A program made the position numbers and the translations under genes. Positions 33,695 to 36,695 of a stretch of DNA of 36,695 nucleotides are shown here, one piece after another (the first letter of the stretch is position 1; the number at the start of each line of letters is the position of its first letter). The stretch lies in the NCBI RefSeq assembly GCF_024345475.1, contig NZ_JAGQBE010000019.1, positions 1 to 36,695 of the forward strand, written 5' to 3'. This stretch comes from Cyanobium sp. T1B-Tous. Lineage in GTDB: Bacteria > Cyanobacteriota > Cyanobacteriia > PCC-6307 > Cyanobiaceae. Below the pieces are notes generated by a model, which was given only the letters and a program-made list of their open reading frames with translations, searched no databases and was not told where the DNA came from.

Positions 33695-35752
33695 ATGGTG
33701 TGGCGGTGGCTGCGATCCCTTTGGCGTCAGCTGCTGCGGCTGGAGCGTCCGCGCCAGTCGCCGGGAGTGTGGCGCGCCCGCGACACGGCCTCGGTGCTGC
33801 TGGTGTGTGCCCTGGTGGCCCTGGTGGCCAGCTGGCCCTGGCTGGTGGAGCCGAGCCTGCGGCCCGGTATGGCGGCCCCCTTCACGGCCCGGGCCCCCAA
33901 GGCCGCCCGGGTGGTGGACAGCACGGCGCTCGAGGAACGGCGCCAGGAAATGGTGCCCCGCACCACCGTGCAGGTGGTGGACGAGCAGGCCAACCGCCAG
34001 CTGGGCCAGGAACTGGAGAAGGGCCTGCGGGCGGTGGAGCTGCAGGCCAACAGCGACCAGCCCCGGGTGGAGCCGGTAACGATCACCGCCGAGGAGCGCA
34101 CCTGGCTGCGGACCGTGGGGGCGGCGGAGCTCACGGCCTGGGGCCGGGAGGTGCGCCAGGCCCAGCTGCGCATGCTGAGCCAGGGGCTGGCGCCGGGGGT
34201 AGCCGAGGGCCAGCTGCTGGAGGCGGCCACCCTGCAGCTCGAACCGCTGGCAGCGGTGCCGCGGGGGCTGGGGGCGCGGCTGCTGGCCAGCTCCCTGCAG
34301 GGCCACTCCAACCTGCGCAGTGATCCGGGGCTGAGCCAGCGGCGCATCGAGGCCCTGATCACCCAGCAGGGGATCCCCACCATCGAGGTGCAGCAGGGCG
34401 ACCTGATCACCCGCCAGGGGGAGACGATCAGCCCCCAGGCCTTCGACGTGCTCGATTACTTCGGTCTGGTGAACCGGCGGCCCCGGCCGCTCACCTGGCT
34501 GGGCCATTTCCTCGAGGCCCTGGCGGTGGCAGGGGTGCTGGTGCTGGTGCTGCGCCGCTGGCGCGCCTGCCTGGAGCCCCGCCAGGCCCTGCTGGCCCTC
34601 GGGGCTCTGCTGGTGATGCAGGGCTTCTCGCTGTGGCTGGGGCCGCTGGCGAGTCCGCTGGTGCTGCTGGTGCCGCCCACCCTGCTGCTGGCCCAGGGGC
34701 TCGGCACTCCCTGCGGCCTGGCCTGGCTGGCGGCCGGCAGCCTGCTCTGGCCGGTGCCGTTCACAGCCCTGGCGGGGGTGCGGCTGCTGGTGGCGGGGGC
34801 GGTGGGCACGGTGGCGGCGGTGGCAGCTGGCCGGCAGCGCAGCCGGGCCGAACTGCTGCAACTGGCGGTGCTGCTGCCGGGCGCGGGCCTGGCGGTGCAG
34901 TGGCTGCTGTTGCAATCGGTGCTGCGGCCGAGCCAGGTGGACCTGCTCAGCGAGGCGCTGCTGCTGGGCGGCCTGCTGATGGCGGGCCTGCTGCTGGCGC
35001 CGCTGATGGAGACGTTCTTTGGGCTAGTAACCCGGGCGCGGCTGATGGAGCTGGCCGACCTGCAGCGGCCCCTGCTGCGCAGGCTCTCGGTGGAGGCCCC
35101 CGGCACCTTCGAGCACACCCTGATGATCGCCGGCCTGGCGGAGGAGGGGGCCCGGGCCATCCAGGCCGACATCGACCTGGTGCGCACCGGGGCGCTGTAT
35201 CACGACGTGGGCAAGCTGCACGGCCCGGAGTGGTTCATCGAGAACCAGGGCGAGGGCACCAACCCCCACGACACGCTCAACGACCCGCTCGCCAGCGCCG
35301 CCATCCTCCAGGCCCACGTGGATGAGGGCCTGAAGCTGGCCCGCCGTTACCGGCTGCCCCGGCCCCTGGCCGACTTCATTCCGGAGCACCAGGGCACCTT
35401 GAAGATGGGCTACTTCCTGCACCAGGCCAGGGAGCGGGATCCGGCCATGGCCGAGGAGCGCTTCCGCTACCGGGGGCCCACACCCCGCAGCCGCGAGACG
35501 GCGATCCTGATGCTGGCGGATGGCTGTGAGGCCGCCCTGCGCTCCCTGCCCCCAGGCACCAGCGAAACCGAGGCGCGGGCGATGGTGCGACGGATCATCG
35601 AGGCCCGCCAGAGCGACGGCCAACTGGCCGAGAGCGGCATCAGCCGGGCCGAACTGGAACTGCTGGTGCGGGCCTTCGTGCGGGTGTGGAGGCGGATGCG
35701 CCACCGCCGCATCCCCTATCCGATTCCCGCGCGCAAGGGCTACAGCGCCTAG
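33695..35752 (+). CDS. PgpH-type 7TM HD phosphodiesterase (c-di-AMP)
   Basis: 685 residues from ATG 33695 (TTG 33689 possible). An N-terminal helix (about 32-50) leads to an extracytoplasmic 7TMR-HDED domain (about 60-265), then seven membrane helices (about 268-445) and a cytoplasmic HD domain: [76 protein letters not shown] and [15 protein letters not shown]. The metal-binding His-Asp pair is in YHDVGKL. PgpH proteins hydrolyse c-di-AMP and so help set ion and osmotic balance and cell wall state. The stop TAG overlaps the stop of the convergent J-domain gene (CTAG). Confidence 0.93.
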   Translation: MVWRWLRSLWRQLLRLERPRQSPGVWRARDTASVLLVCALVALVASWPWLVEPSLRPGMAAPFTARAPKAARVVDSTALEERRQEMVPRTTVQVVDEQANRQLGQELEKGLRAVELQANSDQPRVEPVTITAEERTWLRTVGAAELTAWGREVRQAQLRMLSQGLAPGVAEGQLLEAATLQLEPLAAVPRGLGARLLASSLQGHSNLRSDPGLSQRRIEALITQQGIPTIEVQQGDLITRQGETISPQAFDVLDYFGLVNRRPRPLTWLGHFLEALAVAGVLVLVLRRWRACLEPRQALLALGALLVMQGFSLWLGPLASPLVLLVPPTLLLAQGLGTPCGLAWLAAGSLLWPVPFTALAGVRLLVAGAVGTVAAVAAGRQRSRAELLQLAVLLPGAGLAVQWLLLQSVLRPSQVDLLSEALLLGGLLMAGLLLAPLMETFFGLVTRARLMELADLQRPLLRRLSVEAPGTFEHTLMIAGLAEEGARAIQADIDLVRTGALYHDVGKLHGPEWFIENQGEGTNPHDTLNDPLASAAILQAHVDEGLKLARRYRLPRPLADFIPEHQGTLKMGYFLHQARERDPAMAEERFRYRGPTPRSRETAILMLADGCEAALRSLPPGTSETEARAMVRRIIEARQSDGQLAESGISRAELELLVRAFVRVWRRMRHRRIPYPIPARKGYSA

Positions 35753-36300
35753 GGCCCGCCGGGGTGCTCGAACTGCTGCCAGGCCTCGAGCAGGGTGTAG
35801 GCGGCCAGCTTGCGGCTCCAGAGCTCGGGGCTACCGCCCTGGTCGGGGTGCCAGCGGGAGAGATTGCGGCGCCAGGTGGCGCGCACCACGGGCCAGGGGC
35901 TGCCGGGCTCCACCCCCAGCTCGGCGCAGGCCCGGCTGTAGGCATCGGGAGGGGCTGGAGCCTCAGCAGGGGCCGGAGCCGCTCGAGCCGGCGCTGGCGG
36001 CGCGTCACGCGGCGGAACCACGACCCGGGGCCGCACCCTGCTGCTCCGCGGGCGCATCAGCCAAAGACTGCGCACCAGCCCATTGGCGATCAGCAGGGCA
36101 CCCACCCCGGCGAACACCGCCGGCGACCAGAGCATGTGCAGGCTGTCGGCGGCGAGCTGGGGGTTGCCGTGACGGCCGTGCTGGGTGGCCGTGGCGAGGA
36201 TGAATCCCGCCAGCACCAGGGCGATGCCCAGGCTGATCAGCCCGTGCAGCAGCGACTCCAACGCAGCAGCCATGGATGGGGGTGACGGTGGGGCCAGCAT
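35749..36300 (-). CDS. membrane-anchored J-domain-like protein
   Basis: About 183 residues from ATG 36300; GTG 36324 and ATG 36273 are alternatives. Two hydrophobic segments (LLHGLISLGIALVLAGFILA and WSPAVFAGVGALLIANGLV) are followed by a basic stretch and an Ala/Pro linker (PAPARAAPAPAEAPAP). The C-terminal 60 residues read AYSRACAELGVEPGSPWPVV, RATWRRNLSRWHPDQGGSPE, ending in [19 protein letters not shown]. The HPD tripeptide is in WHPDQGG and the helix layout is that of a DnaJ J-domain, which stimulates a DnaK-type chaperone ATPase. The substrate is unknown. It is convergent with the phosphodiesterase and divergent from the ATP-grasp gene. Confidence 0.8.
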   Translation of the reverse strand: MLAPPSPPSMAAALESLLHGLISLGIALVLAGFILATATQHGRHGNPQLAADSLHMLWSPAVFAGVGALLIANGLVRSLWLMRPRSSRVRPRVVVPPRDAPPAPARAAPAPAEAPAPPDAYSRACAELGVEPGSPWPVVRATWRRNLSRWHPDQGGSPELWSRKLAAYTLLEAWQQFEHPGGP

Positions 36301-36332
36301 GGTGGACACGCCGAGATCCTGCACCTGCCGCC

Positions 36333-36695
36333 ATGACGCTGCTCAGCTTCCACGAGCTCCAGGCCCAGCTGCAGCCCGAGTGGGGCCTGGCCACCAACGC
36401 CCAGGGCCCGGATGTGGATGTGCTGATGGTGCCGTCGCTGTCGATGGACCAGAACCAGATCGACCTGGTAACCGGCGCCCACCACTACGAGGAGCGCCAG
36501 CTGTTTTCGCTGATCCGGCTGCGGGATCCGGGGGTGCGAATGGTGTATGCCACCAGCAAGCCCCTGGCGGAGCTGGTGGTGGATGCGGTGCTGGAGCTGC
36601 TGCCGGGGGTGCCCACCTCCCACGCGCGGCGGCGGCTGCACCTGGTCGACACCGACGACGCCTCCAACCGGCCCCTCACCGCCAAGCTGCTGGAG
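36333..36695 (+). CDS. PGM1-like ATP-grasp peptide ligase, 3'-truncated by window edge
   Basis: The frame is open from ATG 36333 to the last base (121 codons shown). It reads DVDVLMVPSLSMDQNQIDLV, then TGAHHYEERQLFSLIRLRDP, VRMVYATSKPLAELVVDAVL and LLPGVPTSHARRRLHLVDTD, then DASNRPLTAKLLE. This matches the N-terminal part of proteins annotated as PGM1-related peptide ligases, ATP-grasp enzymes named after the pheganomycin pathway. The catalytic ATP-grasp domain would lie beyond the window edge. The start is 32 bp from the divergent J-domain gene; no strong ribosome-binding site is seen. Confidence 0.8.
   Translation, partial: MTLLSFHELQAQLQPEWGLATNAQGPDVDVLMVPSLSMDQNQIDLVTGAHHYEERQLFSLIRLRDPGVRMVYATSKPLAELVVDAVLELLPGVPTSHARRRLHLVDTDDASNRPLTAKLLE

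Noticed and set aside
33617-34915. Upstream extension of the folD frame (to 34915)
   Set aside because: This part is antisense to the phosphodiesterase gene and does not resemble folD; the family N-terminus begins at ATG 33616.

Overview
This 36.7 kb window is GC-rich, almost fully coding chromosome from a picocyanobacterium, most likely the Cyanobium / high-GC Synechococcus group. The evidence is a SasA circadian kinase with a KaiB-like N-terminus, a ferredoxin-NADP reductase carrying a CpcD-type phycobilisome-linker domain (petH), a BciB-type 8-vinyl reductase for chlorophyll, the Zwf-OpcA pair, a group 2 sigma factor and a carotenoid/chlorophyll prenyl synthase (crtE). Assignments rest on motifs and remembered family patterns; no database search was run.

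Layout. 1-1085: the 3' part of an IS5-type insertion sequence, cut by the window edge. 1.1-5.2 kb: an unusual accessory-looking cluster. A minus-strand gene encodes a protein with the architecture of a prokaryotic pentameric ligand-gated ion channel (ELIC/GLIC-like). It is divergent from an operon of an orphan periplasmic amino-acid-type binding protein and three small membrane proteins, the last with a degenerate potassium-channel-like pore. I consider this the most interesting part of the window. 5.3-8.0 kb: a group 2 sigma factor divergent from a pseudouridine synthase and a RodZ-like protein. 8.0-11.7 kb: bciB-malQ (minus, 4 bp overlap) and an LCP-family protein. 11.7-14.6 kb: a small unknown gene, prs, and a GH10-like secreted glycosidase. 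14.6-18.4 kb (minus): pepN, a small secreted protein and a conserved protein possibly of CpcS/CpeS-like fold. 18.5-19.8 kb: sasA and tRNA-Glu(UUC). 19.8-21.7 kb: an SRPBCC protein divergent from petH, which ends in a clear intrinsic terminator. 21.8-27.7 kb: a plus-strand run of zwf, opcA, cbiA/cobB, an acylphosphatase, a histidine phosphatase and a GAP-type membrane protein. 27.9-30.8 kb (minus): crtE, a DUF212 membrane protein and a RecD/Dda-like helicase, tightly coupled. 31.0-36.7 kb: a TM-helix-repeat mechanosensitive-type protein, folD, a PgpH-type c-di-AMP phosphodiesterase, a membrane J-domain protein, and the start of a PGM1-like ATP-grasp ligase.

Functionally, petH, zwf and opcA concern NADPH supply in light and dark; bciB, crtE and tRNA-Glu feed pigment synthesis; sasA reads the clock. 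Two related 37-nt hairpin repeats lie in the two convergent intergenic gaps at 27.8 and 32.6 kb and are not explained by any gene. There is no rRNA, CRISPR array or prophage, and no gene-free stretch above 300 bp.
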